Shown: positions 53,901 to 64,000, counted from the first letter of the stretch. The stretch is DNA of 64,000 nt from Cladosporium sp. IMV 00045 (GCA_001931905.2 MSJI02000560.1:1-64000), one strand, 5' to 3'. Made by a program: numbers and translations. Notes: generated by a model not told the origin, from the letters alone.

Positions 53901-55021
53901 TACACGCTGGTTCCTTTTCGACGCGTCTCATCCTCCTTCGTACCTCCTGCCGAGTATTGCTGCTCCCAGAACGCCTTGGAGATGCTGCTGTGCCTTTTGG
54001 GTTTGGGTTGGGTAAGAGCAGTTTGAAGGTCTTTTCAGGGACATTGGGTTTGATGTTTGATACGCCGCGGCGACATGATGCGTCTGTGGGTTGCTTGCTT
54101 TGGAGCATTGGAAGGCTTGCGGCGTTCGGCCTCCTTGACCAGTGGGAGTGAAAACGTTCTTTTACGCTCAGCCGAGATCAGAAGGGCACCTTCACACGAA
54201 GGGTGGGCCACTCTTGCTATGCGTGGGTGCGCTCAAAAAACTGGTGCCGACATGTCATATGTAATCGCAATGGATATCCTGATGCACACTCAACCCTCGT
54301 TTGCCGTTCTCGCTCGCGCCATGATGTTGGGCAAGTCTTTTGATGGTGGCAATTTGTCAAACTCGCCACATACCTTGCCATCTCTGCCCAGCGTGGCACT
54401 AGGGGCTTATCTCCATCCCTGCGGGGCCCTGCATGATAAGCGGCTTCCAACAATGGAACCGTTCACTTATCAGTACATGAAAAGAGTGCTCAGAAGGAAA
54501 ATCACAGGTACAAGCAAATATCTGCACCTTTGCGCCAGAATAACAGACATTGCCATGCTGCCAACAGAGGACGTGAGGTCGAGACTGGGCTGAAGCTGAA
54601 GCCGAAGATTCCCCGCACCGAGCCGGTTCCGGAAGAGAACAGCCCAGCGACAGCCAGCGATTGCGGAGACCAGCGAAGCCAACCTTGGAGAGAGCAAACC
54701 CTGAGCACGTGACCGTCATCTGACTTGTCTGCCAAGAAGCCGACAGTAGCCGCGCCAGAGAGTCGAATGGTCAACATCGATGGCGCCGATTGCTGCGATT
54801 AGCAACGGCGGCCTTGCAAAGGCCATTTGCTACAAGCCGAGCAGTATGGCGCCCATATATTTCTACTGTCCTGCTGGTAAGAGCGCTTCCCTTTGTCTCC
54901 CTCACAATCCTGCCCTTCTCTCCTTCTTCAAAGCATTCCTATCTCCCCGTATCTTTGCCACTTGGATCCTCGGACCTCTTCTTGGATATAATCGTTCCTG
55001 GGAGACATCTCCGTCTTCAGG
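53901..55021. other. Intergenic region upstream of proline dehydrogenase
   Basis: A 178-codon plus-strand frame at 54057-54593 (MIRRGDMMRLWVACFG) has no recognisable domain and an overlapping opposite-strand frame of similar size; I do not call it. The final 250 bp are CT-rich and fit a promoter and leader. Confidence 0.4.
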
Positions 55022-56482
55022 ATGAACACTGCCATGCGTGTCCAGACGCTCGAGAGCGCCATCTCGTCTTTCCCCAAGCAGACGGGCTCTTTCTGCTACG
55101 TCTCGGCCAGACATGCACACACCAACACCCCCCACCGCCGGGGAATGCACTCATCACCTCACAACGACCAGTCCGCCGCCTACCCCAACTTCAAGTCCCC
55201 CGCCGCTACTGCTTCTGCCAACCCTGGATCGTCCAAGGCTGAGGCTTCTACTCTCGCTTTCCTCCCTCTCACCCAGATCTTGCGCTCATACATGATCACC
55301 GCCGTCTCGTCTTCACCTCGCCTTTTGGATGCTTCTTCCGCCGTCCTCCGCCGCATGCTGGAGAGCAAGAACTTCCTCTTCAGCCTCGAGAAGAACCCTC
55401 TGGCCAGAGCTCTGCTTTACCAGACCTTCTACAAGCAGTTCTGCGCTGGCTCCACTCCCGCGCAGGTCAGCGCGACTTCCAGGCAGCTTCGCGAGCAGGG
55501 ATATGGAGGTGTGATCTTGGAGTACGCTCTTGAGGTCCTCAAGGATGCTGAGAGCAACGAGGCGGAGGACGTGGAGAACTGGCAGAAGGGTATGATGGCT
55601 TCTGTCGGCATCGCACAGGCTGGCGACTTCATCGGTCTGAAGTGGAGTGGCATGGGCCCTGCAGCCCTCCGCCTGTGCGCCGCGCAGAAGGACCCGAGCG
55701 AGGCTATGGACAAGGCCATGAAGCACGTCTGCAAGGCCGCTGCTGAGAAGAACGTCTGCCTCCTTCCCTCCGCCGAGGAGAACTGGAACCTGCCTGGATA
55801 CCACGCCTGGACTCTGAACCTTCAGCGCATTTTCAACCGTGATGGCCAGACTGTTCTCTACAACACCTACCAATGCTACCTCAAGTCCGCACCCGCTACT
55901 CTGTCTCGCCACATCGACATCGCCAGAGAGGAAGGCTTCACTCTCGGTGCCAAGCTCGTCCGCGGTGCTTACCTGTTCTCTGAGGAGCGTTCCCTGATCC
56001 ACGACACCATCGGAGACACCCACGCGTCCTACGACGGCATGATGTCTGCTCTGATCCACCGCCAGTACAACTCCGTTGTTGAGCCCACCTCGTCCGACGC
56101 TTCATCCAAGGCCTGGCCCGACAGCAGGGTCGTCATCGCCTCTCACAACGCCAACACTGTCGACCTCGCCCAGCGTCTCCGCCAGGAGCAGCTCGACCGC
56201 GGCGAGACCCTCACTCCCCTCGTATACGCGCAACTCCAGGGAATGGCCGACGAAGTCTCCTGCTCTCTGCTCGCGGCCACCAGGCGCAACGGTGGTGATG
56301 AGACCAAGGTCAAGGAGCAGGTCGTCAAGTGCATCGCCTGGGGCAGCATGACCGAGTGCCTGAACTACCTTCTCCGCCGCGCCGCTGAGAACAAGGACGC
56401 CGCTTCCAGAACCTCCGACACCCGCAAGGCCATGGGCGCCGAGATCTGGAGGCGCATGAAGGCTCCCTTCGGCCTGGCTTAA
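55022..56482 (+). CDS. PUT1: Proline dehydrogenase (proline oxidase), mitochondrial
   Basis: 486 residues in one exon. FAD enzyme that oxidises proline to pyrroline-5-carboxylate and feeds electrons to the respiratory chain; first step of proline use (Put1 in yeast, PrnD in Aspergillus). The N-terminus (MNTAMRVQTLESAISSF, followed by HTNTPHRRGMHSS) is basic and Ser-rich, consistent with mitochondrial import. The barrel domain shows the family motifs: GFTLGAKLVRGAYLFSEE near residue 312, VVIASHNANTV near 375, YAQLQGMADEVS near 402, and ECLNYLLRRAAEN near 448, where the paired Arg residues bind the substrate carboxylate. Length is usual for the fungal family. The partner P5C dehydrogenase gene is not nearby. 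Confidence 0.95.
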   Translation: MNTAMRVQTLESAISSFPKQTGSFCYVSARHAHTNTPHRRGMHSSPHNDQSAAYPNFKSPAATASANPGSSKAEASTLAFLPLTQILRSYMITAVSSSPRLLDASSAVLRRMLESKNFLFSLEKNPLARALLYQTFYKQFCAGSTPAQVSATSRQLREQGYGGVILEYALEVLKDAESNEAEDVENWQKGMMASVGIAQAGDFIGLKWSGMGPAALRLCAAQKDPSEAMDKAMKHVCKAAAEKNVCLLPSAEENWNLPGYHAWTLNLQRIFNRDGQTVLYNTYQCYLKSAPATLSRHIDIAREEGFTLGAKLVRGAYLFSEERSLIHDTIGDTHASYDGMMSALIHRQYNSVVEPTSSDASSKAWPDSRVVIASHNANTVDLAQRLRQEQLDRGETLTPLVYAQLQGMADEVSCSLLAATRRNGGDETKVKEQVVKCIAWGSMTECLNYLLRRAAENKDAASRTSDTRKAMGAEIWRRMKAPFGLA

Positions 56483-59400
56483 GCACCAGGGTCCAACGAG
56501 GGAACGATATACCCCGTACCCCGCAACACCACTAGGTTGCGAGACATGATTTGCAACGAATTTTTTGACATCACATTTAGCGAGCACGTTGGTCTGACAG
56601 GAAGTCTTTTGTTTTGTACAGACTTGGGCATTTTCCTTTTTCTTTTGAAGCAAGTTGGGATGGATGAGATTCCCACGATCGCATACCAAGCGATGCACAA
56701 TACCACGACCACGATAGAATATTAGAACAATCCTCCAAAAAAAACATTTCAAAAACACAAACAACAGCGTTTCCCCACCTCCCATCTTGAAAATAACATC
56801 AAACATGACGTCCCAAAAAGCTCCAGATCTCGCATCGCTTCCAGCTGCTAAGACACACGACTAAGGCAGCGCTAAATGCTACTAGCGCATCATTCAAAAA
56901 GCCGAGCGGCTTTGGCAAGCAGAAAAGACCCATTTTAATCTTCCAAGGTTGTGGGGAATCTCTGTCGAATTCCCAATTCTTTTCTGTAACGAAAACTCAA
57001 ATTTCACCAGGGTGGGCTGCGGCTAGCCTCGGAGCTTCGAGATTTTTTTGTTGGTCTCACAGTCTTGATCTTGATGGGCGAGAATGAGATGTGGAGTTGG
57101 GGATAGGGTGTTCGGGCGTACAGCGGTCGCCTGCCCGATTCATGAATTGGTCTCTGTCCGGACTGCGAAGATGGGCGGCAGTCGGCGGGCTACGAGCGCT
57201 GCTGGGCTTCCTGACCTGATACTCTGAAATTGTGATTCTACTGCCACGGAGGTCGGGAGGTGCAGTGCCACCACGAAGGACGTGTCTCCCACGATCTCAG
57301 CTGACAGAAAGGGTGCAGAGATAATCGGAAGGTCAAATACCTAGTTTCGGAGACAGCTGTCTCTAACACAGCGTCAAGAATGCTCGAGACCGCTCCAGAT
57401 CGCAATTCGTCTCCAAGTGACCACCACAGCCAATTTAGACACACCAAGATGCCTCGGATGTCTGACCCTCGCCACTGGCCCATGATTCCAGTGCCCACAT
57501 TCCAAGCTCTAGATTTAGGATTAAGGCGCGGACCGCGGCCGAGACTCCGGGCGATTGCGTACATGGACGATAACCTTATCTGCCACGGGCGGCCAGGTAC
57601 GGCAAACATGGACGTTCGTTCCTAAGGGGCATTTCTCAACCTCATGCGAAATTGCCAAAGGGAATTTCGTAAGCATTGTTTACGCCGCTGGCGCCCGAAG
57701 GCGCACTACCCCATGCGTAGGAGCGGTGTGGTGTCTGTGCCTGGTCTGGAGATTGTGGGCACCAACCACGGCCTTTGGAGGTATTTTTCTTGAAATGAGG
57801 CGGCCGAAGTCGCATCTGTCGGCTCGGCTGTGGTTTGTCATTTCACTGACTCGGAGGTTCTGTCTTTGAAGTAATTGACTGATCGTGCGAATGTTACTTC
57901 TCAACAGCATGTCAAGATGACCAAGTCTTGGGGCGAACTCCGCCATTTGTGTTGTAGAAAAGACTCGATTGCTTGTGTAGTAGTAGTTGGCTTGAAATTT
58001 ATCGGTGAATTGTTGAAGCAGTGAGGACATTCCGCAGCGAATTTCTCGAAGACCTTGCATTTTTCATCCTTTCTGTACGATGCATTGGCTTTTGTATCCT
58101 GTCACTTAGCCAACACCATGTATTTGGGGCGATGTTCCCGAAACCCAAGTCTGACGTTAGTCAAAGAACCAACTGCCAATCATTGTTTCGTTTCCAGTAG
58201 TCTGCGTTCTTCCTCAGGGATCTGAGTTTGGGGAGTTGTTCCATGATTTGTTCGATCTGTCAGAACGCCATTTTAGCTATATGAGCAGTGACTTCGAGCA
58301 TTCAAGTTACATCCAACGCTTGAGCTTTGCTGCCCTTTGTTGCTGTCACTGCAGAAGTCCGTCGCTGCAATGTGCGCTTGGTAGAGCTGTGAAAGAAAGT
58401 TCTTCTCATGGCCTAGTGAATGACTATGGCGGTGTTCCAGGAGCTGGGCCTGCTATTCACTTCTATGCCGTACTACGTAGGCTCCAGCTTCAACCTACGT
58501 AATCTTGCCCATGAAATGATTGAAGCTTTACAAACTGGCTGTCGCGCGGAATCACTTGCCTCCTCCACATCCTCTTCCACCTGCTGTGGCTACAGACTTC
58601 TGCATCGTCTCGAAGCAACCCTTGAAGCTGCTTGTACGTGTCGACAAAATGCAGGCCTTGCGTTATACGTTTCCGGTATGTGTGTTCTTAGTTTGGCAGC
58701 ACGCCAGTCTTGCTCGCAGCCGCGACTCGAGCGTATCTTCATCCATACATGAGTCGTCCCAGGAATTGACTGCTTGTCTGCGGCCTCACATTCACTTGTC
58801 TAAGGCGCACATTTCACAGTCTGCCGATTCCATAGCTGCGTCACATGTGAAGAACGCTTGCATTCACTTCACTGACAAGTTGGCCCGAGCTCAACCTTGC
58901 GCTTCCAGCCTCTACACTTTATGCTGCGCACAACAGCTTCCACAACAACTGCCACAACAACTTCCACAACATCGACAAATGACCTCCCAACGAGCTCGAC
59001 AACTCTTGCAAGAAGCTGCAACGGTATATCCAGTCTCGAGGTCAATCCACCCCTACCGTATTCGCTGACTCGGTGCCGCGACAGAGCAGGCTTTGCTTTT
59101 ACAGCAGACTAGCCACCAACATGTGAGCGCCGGCGGCGCAAAGCGGTCTGCAATAGCGCCGTGCAATTCGCAGCTCGACTCGCATGGCGTTGACAAAGTA
59201 TGTTGAAACGTTCGACCGCGACCTGCATGCCGTATGCTGACGCAGCAGATCAGGAGGCAGCACCTTCGCTGAGTCTTGCAGCGCCGCGAGCGCAGTAACA
59301 GTCAAGCCTTGTCAACTCTTGCACCTTCAGCCATACTTTATCGACTTCCTCCTCGAGTAAGCGACAAGCGCAAGCATTTGCCACACGAAGCAAGAGCCTG

Positions 59401-59685
59401 GATGAGCCGTCTCGCGGCTTTTGGCCGGTGAACAACCTCGACAAAGCTGGCACTTGCTTGACGCTGAATCCAGGTCCTGCGTCTGTACGCTTGAACGTAG
59501 GCCACAGTGAGAGTTGCCGAAGCCTGCAGTGCATACCTGGGTAGACACTGTGGGCGGAGGTTGCTCGGTACTGGAAGGCTTTTTCTCACTTGTACTCGGC
59601 GCGGGCTGTTGTCGCACGCAAGCTTGGAGCCAGCGTTCAGGGTTGCCGCTTTGTGCCAGCAGACTCTCAGCAGTGCTCGGAAATT
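56483..59685. other. 3.2-kb gene-poor region
   Basis: No supported gene. Frames at 58236-58752 and 58520-59068 overlap each other and lack features. At 58928-58975 there is a short imperfect repeat of CAACAACTKCCA. Scattered Cys/His-rich short translations are likely chance. Confidence 0.45.
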
Positions 59686-60290
59686 GGCATTGACAGCTTG
59701 GGCTGTCATGTAAGCCCATCACTTTCGAGTCGCCGCAGCATAACTTGGCATCGACAGCTCTGGCTATCGTATAAGACCAAGGTATTCTGGCTTTCGACTC
59801 GCCCTACCAACTGGCATTGACAACTCTGGTTGTCAAGTAAGTCCAGCTTTTCCACCACACCAACATCGACATGGCACCGACAGCTGCGGGCTGTCCAAGT
59901 GAGTCCAATCACCTTGCGATCCGTGATCATCGACAATGGCATCGGCATTGGCAGCTTGCAGCTGGCTGGGTAAGTCCAGACTCCTGCACCAAACATCGAC
60001 ATGGCATTGACAGCTCTGGCTGTCATGTAAGTCCAACGACTGGCATTGGCAGCTCTTGCTGCCGAGTAAGTCCAACATAGAGTGGGGAGCGAGGACACTG
60101 GCATTGGCAGCTCTGGCTGTCGAGTAAGCTCCAATCCTCGTGAGGAAATGGGCAACGGCATTGGCAGCTCTGGCTGTCGAGTAAGTCCAACAACTTGTGG
60201 GGAACTGGGGCGAAGGCATTGACAGCTCTGGCTGACATGTAAGTCCACCAGCGAGCAGGCATTGACAGCTCTGGCTGACATGTGAGTCCA
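59686..60290 (+). repeat. Array of 11 degenerate hairpin repeats with splice-donor-like tails
   Basis: Units begin (GGCAYY) at 59686, 59747, 59813, 59873, 59944, 60003, 60042, 60100, 60157, 60215 and 60258; spacing is 39-71 bp, most often 57-61. The consensus is GGCATT-GACAGC-TCTG-GCTGTC-AT-GTAAGTCCA. The two 6-nt arms are inverted repeats. Arms change together in some units: GACAAC with GTTGTC (59813) and GGCAGC with GCTGCC (60042). Each unit is followed by GTAAGT, GTGAGT or a close variant. Between units the sequence is variable. No protein frame is maintained, as unit lengths are not multiples of three. Confidence 0.9.
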
Positions 60291-60466
60291 ACAATGCTGG
60301 CTTCTAGTCAGCTTTTGTGGCAGCCTATCTTCTCGTGGGGTTTTGGGGATTTCTGACAAGCGACACTGCTCTTGCATCTGTCGGGTGGCTGTGAGATGGG
60401 CGCATCTTGCAGGGGTAGCCTCTGGGCGGCCGGTGGGTTATCACGCAACATATACAGGGTGAAATC

Positions 60467-60592
60467 GGAGGGCCTGGAGAAATTTGGACACACATCCTGA
60501 GGGTAGTCTTGCCCTGGCAGACTCCTGAAGGTTTTCTGGATTCTCGACAAAACATCATAGAGTGGGAGGGCCTGGAAACAATCTGGACACAA
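60467..60592 (+). repeat. Degenerate pair of GGAGGGCCTGGA elements
   Basis: GGAGGGCCTGGAGAAATTTGG at 60467 and a similar GGAGGGCCTGGAAACAATCTGG at 60565 (each followed by ACACA), about 98 bp apart; related but shorter pieces recur to about 60880. Confidence 0.6.
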
Positions 60593-60764
60593 CTGGCATC
60601 ATTCATGCTCTGGTCCTCTGGTGTGCTCTGGAGGTGTTCTCTGGGAGGCCCAGGAGCATACCATTGCGATCAGTGCTGCTTGTTTCAATCGCTGAGGCGG
60701 CCTGTCTTTGGTTGGTCTGCTCTTGCAGTGTCCCCTGGGAGACTCTGGAGTAACTATGGCCTTC

Positions 60765-60820
60765 TGCTTGACGCGGCAGATGCAACATTCTGTCGGGTGG
60801 TGGTGGGGTCAAGCTTTTTT
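60765..60820 (+). repeat. 56-bp perfect direct repeat, unit 1
   Basis: Begins TGCTTGACGCGGCAGATGCA and ends AAGCTTTTTT; includes GGGTGGTGGTGGGG. Identical to 60891-60946, offset 126 bp. Confidence 0.95.
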
Positions 60821-60890
60821 TGCTTTAAACTTTTTTGAATCTCGGCCTGCTTCATGAGGTTTTCTCTGGAAGACCCTTGAGGCATGGCTT

Positions 60891-60946
60891 TGCTTGACGC
60901 GGCAGATGCAACATTCTGTCGGGTGGTGGTGGGGTCAAGCTTTTTT
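60891..60946 (+). repeat. 56-bp perfect direct repeat, unit 2
   Basis: Identical to 60765-60820. The 70-bp spacer between the units is different sequence. Confidence 0.95.
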
Positions 60947-61613
60947 GTACAACTCTGTATCTGATCAGACATCCTTCTCACTCATGTGCACTTCATCCAT
61001 GCTCTTTCAGCCCCGTCATTGATGGCTTGTTCTCGTGTTGTGTTCGCAGATCACCTACTCTCAGTCGCTCGTGGCTCATTACTGCTCTTGTCTACTGCAT
61101 CTTGGAGTGAAGGGTACTCACAGTCGCTGCCACCCAAGGTCTGCATATCATCCCAAAGTAAATACCAGCACATCATCCAGCGCGCGATCAAGATAATTTT
61201 GCACGCAGGAACATATGCCAAAAGTGAAGGTTAAAGATTTAGTCTGCTCATGCGGTCGATAATTGCCCAATCGAGCGGGCAAGAGGAGAGCCTTCGCGCT
61301 AAGCATCCATGTGGCGTCGTTCATGAATCGTGTTGTCTTCCCTCAAGCGGAGAAGTTGCAGAAATGGAGCGATCTTGGCCGAAACAACAACATCAACTCC
61401 ACACAGCCCCGCACGACAATCTCCATTCCTTGCTGGATCATCGCCCCATGCGCACGGGGTTGACTCTGCCTTTGGCCAAATCTCATGACTTCAATTCATC
61501 TTTCGGCAAATGCTTCAACATCATGAGCCGTTATGGATGCTTGAAGCTCCCGGTGACGTTTGTATGGACCTCGGGACCGGTGTCCGCAGCTATGGTGCTT
61601 TGCACTACGTCAA

Positions 61614-61622
61614 GTATATAAT
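61614..61622 (+). promoter_or_regulatory. TATA box of the carboxylesterase gene
   Basis: TATATAATG-type element about 75 bp upstream of the ATG at 61694, with pyrimidine-rich sequence between. Confidence 0.6.
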
Positions 61623-61693
61623 GTGCTTCGTCTTGCTTTTGCTTTCTAAACCTGCCTGGTCATCAGCTGGTATACCTCCTGCTCTCGTTAGAC

Positions 61694-63388
61694 ATGCTTA
61701 CCATCCTTGCAAGCCTTCTGGCAGTGGCCAGTGCGGCGCCCAGCTTTCGCCGTCAGGCCAGCTACGGCGATGCTCCCACAGTGGACGTCAAGAACGGAAC
61801 CATCTCTGGTATTCATTCCTCGACCTACAATGAGGACTACTTTTTGGGTATCCCCTACGCTCAGCCTCCTGTCAACGGGCTCCGATTCCGCAACCCGCAG
61901 TCCTTGAACTCCACCTACAACAGCACTTACGAGGCAACTGGATATGCTCCTTCTTGCGTTGGCTACGGTGGTGACCAGCTCGGTTACCCTGTATCTGAGG
62001 ACTGCCTCTACCTCAATGTAGTCCGTCCCTCCGGCTACGAAGACCAGGAGCTGCCCATTGGTCTTTGGATTCATGGCGGCGGTCTTCGCATGGGCGGCAG
62101 CCGTGATGCCCGCTACAATCTCTCCTTCATCGTGGAAAACAGCGTGAGGATTGGCAAGCCTATTATCGGTGTCTCCATCAACTACCGCCTGCAGGGCTGG
62201 GGTCTTCTGGCCTCTGAGCAGGTCACTGGAAGTGGTAACACAAACATCGCTCTCAGAGACCAGCGTCTGGCCTTCCACTGGGTGCAGGAGAACATTGCTG
62301 CATTCGGTGGCGATGCCAGCAAGGTCACCATCTGGGGAGAGTCTGCCGGCGCCGCATCCGTCGGCTGGCACCTGCTCGCTTACAATGGCCGCGACGATGG
62401 CCTTTTCCGCGCTGGTATCATGCAGTCCGGTAACCCAGTAGCCTACAACAGCTACCGCTCGGAGATTGACTACCAACCCGGCTACGATGCGCTTGTCAAC
62501 ATTACCGGATGCGGCAATGCCACCGATACTCTTGAATGCCTTCGATATGCTCCGTACGAGCAGGTCAATGATTTCTTCAACTCTACGGAGGGTGGCAACT
62601 GGAACGTGATCGTGGACGGTGACTTCGTTCAGCGTTGGGGCAGCCTGCAACTTGAGGACGGCGACTTCGTGCAAGTCCCCATCATCTCCGGTGCTAACAC
62701 AGATGAGGGCACCGCTTTCGGACCGCAAGGCATTGACTCCGAGCAAGACTTCGCCGACACGATTACCGACGATGAGGAAGCTGCGCCTCTACCTGCGTCT
62801 TTCGTGCCGGAAGTGCTTGAAGCCTACCCTAACACACCTGACTACTGGATCCCGCCGGTTGAGGAGATTGGCAACTATACCTATCCCAACCAGACCCAAT
62901 ACCGCCGCAGCGCCGCCTACTGGGGCGACGTGATGATGATAGCCAACCGCCGCGGCGCCTGCGAAGTCTGGACGGCTCACGGCATCGACGCCTACAGCTA
63001 CCGCTTCAACACCATCCCCAACGGCATCCCGTTCACAACCGGCGTGACGCACTTCCAAGAAGTCGCTTTCGTCTTCGACAACACGCAAGGTCTTGGCTAC
63101 GGCGAGCTCTGGGGCACCGTGAACCCCTACGGCAACAAGTCCGAGGCTTACTACGAGCTTGGAGATCTCATGAGCTCCAGCTGGGCGTCGTTCATCCATG
63201 ACCTTGACCCCAATGGTTTCAAGGGGAGGAATTCATCTACTCCTGACTGGCCTGTGTACTCCAATGATCAACCGGAGAACATTGTCTTTGATACTAATGT
63301 TACCGGTAATGCTTTCAATGAGCCGGACACTTGGCGCAAGGAGGGTATTCAGTTCATTTTGGATCATGCTCTTGCTTACAAGAGGTGA
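61694..63388 (+). CDS. Secreted type-B carboxylesterase/lipase
   Basis: 564 residues, one exon. MLTILASLLAVASAAP is a clear signal peptide with cleavage expected after the Ala-rich end. The type-B family order is present: FLGIPYAQPPV, SEDCLYLNVVRP near residue 110, oxyanion WIHGGGL near 126, nucleophile elbow WGESAGAAS with Ser near 218, and GVTHFQEVAFVF near 453 with the likely catalytic His. NTDEGTAFG near 336 holds the acid. Several N-glycosylation sites (NGT, NST, NLS, NYT) fit secretion. Such enzymes hydrolyse lipids or other esters outside the cell; the substrate is unknown. It faces the aminopeptidase fragment tail to tail, 180 bp apart. Confidence 0.93.
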   Translation: MLTILASLLAVASAAPSFRRQASYGDAPTVDVKNGTISGIHSSTYNEDYFLGIPYAQPPVNGLRFRNPQSLNSTYNSTYEATGYAPSCVGYGGDQLGYPVSEDCLYLNVVRPSGYEDQELPIGLWIHGGGLRMGGSRDARYNLSFIVENSVRIGKPIIGVSINYRLQGWGLLASEQVTGSGNTNIALRDQRLAFHWVQENIAAFGGDASKVTIWGESAGAASVGWHLLAYNGRDDGLFRAGIMQSGNPVAYNSYRSEIDYQPGYDALVNITGCGNATDTLECLRYAPYEQVNDFFNSTEGGNWNVIVDGDFVQRWGSLQLEDGDFVQVPIISGANTDEGTAFGPQGIDSEQDFADTITDDEEAAPLPASFVPEVLEAYPNTPDYWIPPVEEIGNYTYPNQTQYRRSAAYWGDVMMIANRRGACEVWTAHGIDAYSYRFNTIPNGIPFTTGVTHFQEVAFVFDNTQGLGYGELWGTVNPYGNKSEAYYELGDLMSSSWASFIHDLDPNGFKGRNSSTPDWPVYSNDQPENIVFDTNVTGNAFNEPDTWRKEGIQFILDHALAYKR

Positions 63389-63568
63389 TCATGCTATTCA
63401 GCGATAATTAAATTAAACAAGGCTCGTCAATAGACTTATCATTGAGTAGAAAAAGGTTGATGTTCATATCCAATTTTGCTCATCTTTACTAGTGATCTGC
63501 CTCCGTGTCCATGCATTTCCGAAATGGTAGGTTCAAAGACCTTTCTTCCCACGCAAAAGCTTGCGGGT

Positions 63569-64000
63569 CTACTTCTTGGCAGAATCTATTGACCAGGGAA
63601 AAGGGAAAACCGCCGGGCTCTTCTTCCCATCGTGTCCAATAGCCCTAACACCAAACTGCAGACTATCCTTGGACAAATCCACAGTAACATTGCCCACATT
63701 CCCAACATCAAGCGAATGACTCCACTGCAGTGCACCACTTACCCTCCAAACAAGCTCATACCCAGCAACCAACGGATCACTGCCCGCAACCCACGAAAAA
63801 GCGCTGAGGTTGTTAACAATATCCTCTGGCGTATTCTCATCCGCCGCGGTAAAGCCCACGTTCGTTGAGATGGTCACATTCCTCGGCATGGCAGGCGCAT
63901 TGGCCGCGGACCACATCGTCGCCAGGTTGACCTTCGCCACGCGCGTCGTGTAAGCGAAATCGACAAACTCCAACGTGTCACCGTACTGCGTGCCGTTGAC
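63569..64000 (-). CDS. M28-type secreted aminopeptidase-like protein, C-terminal part (runs off the window)
   Basis: Open from the window edge (VNGTQYGDTLEFVDFAYTTR) to the stop at 63569, 144 residues. The first part (FAYTTRVAKVNLATMWSAANAPAMP) resembles the end of the zinc-exopeptidase domain in fungal M28-family proteins. The rest resembles the fibronectin-like tail that follows it: NVTISTNVGFTAADENTP, then YELVWRVSG, and GVRAIGHDGKKSPAVFPFPW near the end. The active-site metal ligands would lie upstream, outside the window. The family assignment is by resemblance and rests on the tail only. N-glycosylation sites (NVT) fit secretion. Confidence 0.65.
   Translation of the reverse strand, partial: VNGTQYGDTLEFVDFAYTTRVAKVNLATMWSAANAPAMPRNVTISTNVGFTAADENTPEDIVNNLSAFSWVAGSDPLVAGYELVWRVSGALQWSHSLDVGNVGNVTVDLSKDSLQFGVRAIGHDGKKSPAVFPFPWSIDSAKK

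Noticed and set aside
59686..60290. CRISPR array
   Set aside because: Eukaryotic context, degenerate repeats with drifting arms, irregular spacing and no cas genes.
59706..60377. 223-codon minus-strand ORF over the hairpin array
   Set aside because: Repeat units fall in all three frames, so the open frame is a by-product of the repeats.
61688..62746. 352-codon minus-strand ORF opposite the carboxylesterase
   Set aside because: Shadow of a strongly recognised esterase with GC-rich third positions.

Overview
The window looks like nuclear DNA from a filamentous ascomycete or black yeast, most likely a Dothideomycete. The reasons are short GT-AG introns (about 54-72 nt in most genes), a Zn2Cys6 regulator, a Cyt4-type mitochondrial RNase, a MOCS2A-type sulfur carrier, fungal asparagine synthetase and proline dehydrogenase, and balanced base composition with no AT-rich RIP tracts. 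The genus is inference only.

Left part (1-26 kb), ordinary gene-bearing sequence: ribosomal protein eS19 (-); an alpha/beta-hydrolase fused to a Cys-based phosphatase domain (+); a small conserved-looking unknown (-); a Tim17-like membrane protein (+); a gene-poor stretch with a weak Cys-rich ORF, a disordered unknown (-) and a decayed tRNA-like element near 9.2 kb; a Zn2Cys6 transcription factor (+); Cyt4-like RNB exoribonuclease (-); MOCS2A (+); an HSL-type hydrolase (+); a dihydroxy-acid dehydratase (-) with a one-base frameshift; and an Erd2/KDEL receptor (-) with a long acidic tail.

Middle part (26.2-53.7 kb): one block of about 13.5 kb is present twice in direct order. Copy 1 is 26728-40373 and copy 2 is 40394-53676, separated by exactly 20 Ns. 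The block holds the end of a GHITM/TMBIM5-type gene, an asparagine synthetase, a small spliced acidic-protein gene described here from its exon structure, and about 9.5 kb with no convincing long ORF. That last stretch contains promoter-like, intron-like and tandem-repeat structure. Copy 1 stops and copy 2 starts inside homologous sequence, as expected if two overlapping homologous contigs (alleles or homeologs of a heterozygous or hybrid-diploid genome) were scaffolded end to end. A true tandem duplication is the alternative.

Right part (53.7-64 kb): mitochondrial proline dehydrogenase (+); a gene-poor region whose most striking content is an array of 11 degenerate hairpin repeats at 59.69-60.29 kb with compensatory arm changes, each followed by a splice-donor-like GTAAGT or variant; a 56-bp perfect direct repeat; a secreted type-B carboxylesterase (+) with a TATA box; and the C-terminal part of a secreted M28-type aminopeptidase (-) cut by the window edge.

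There is no biosynthetic cluster or prokaryote-like operon. Several genes touch amino-acid metabolism (dihydroxy-acid dehydratase, asparagine synthetase, proline dehydrogenase) and mitochondria (Cyt4, Tim17-like, GHITM, proline dehydrogenase), but nothing shows that they work as a unit.
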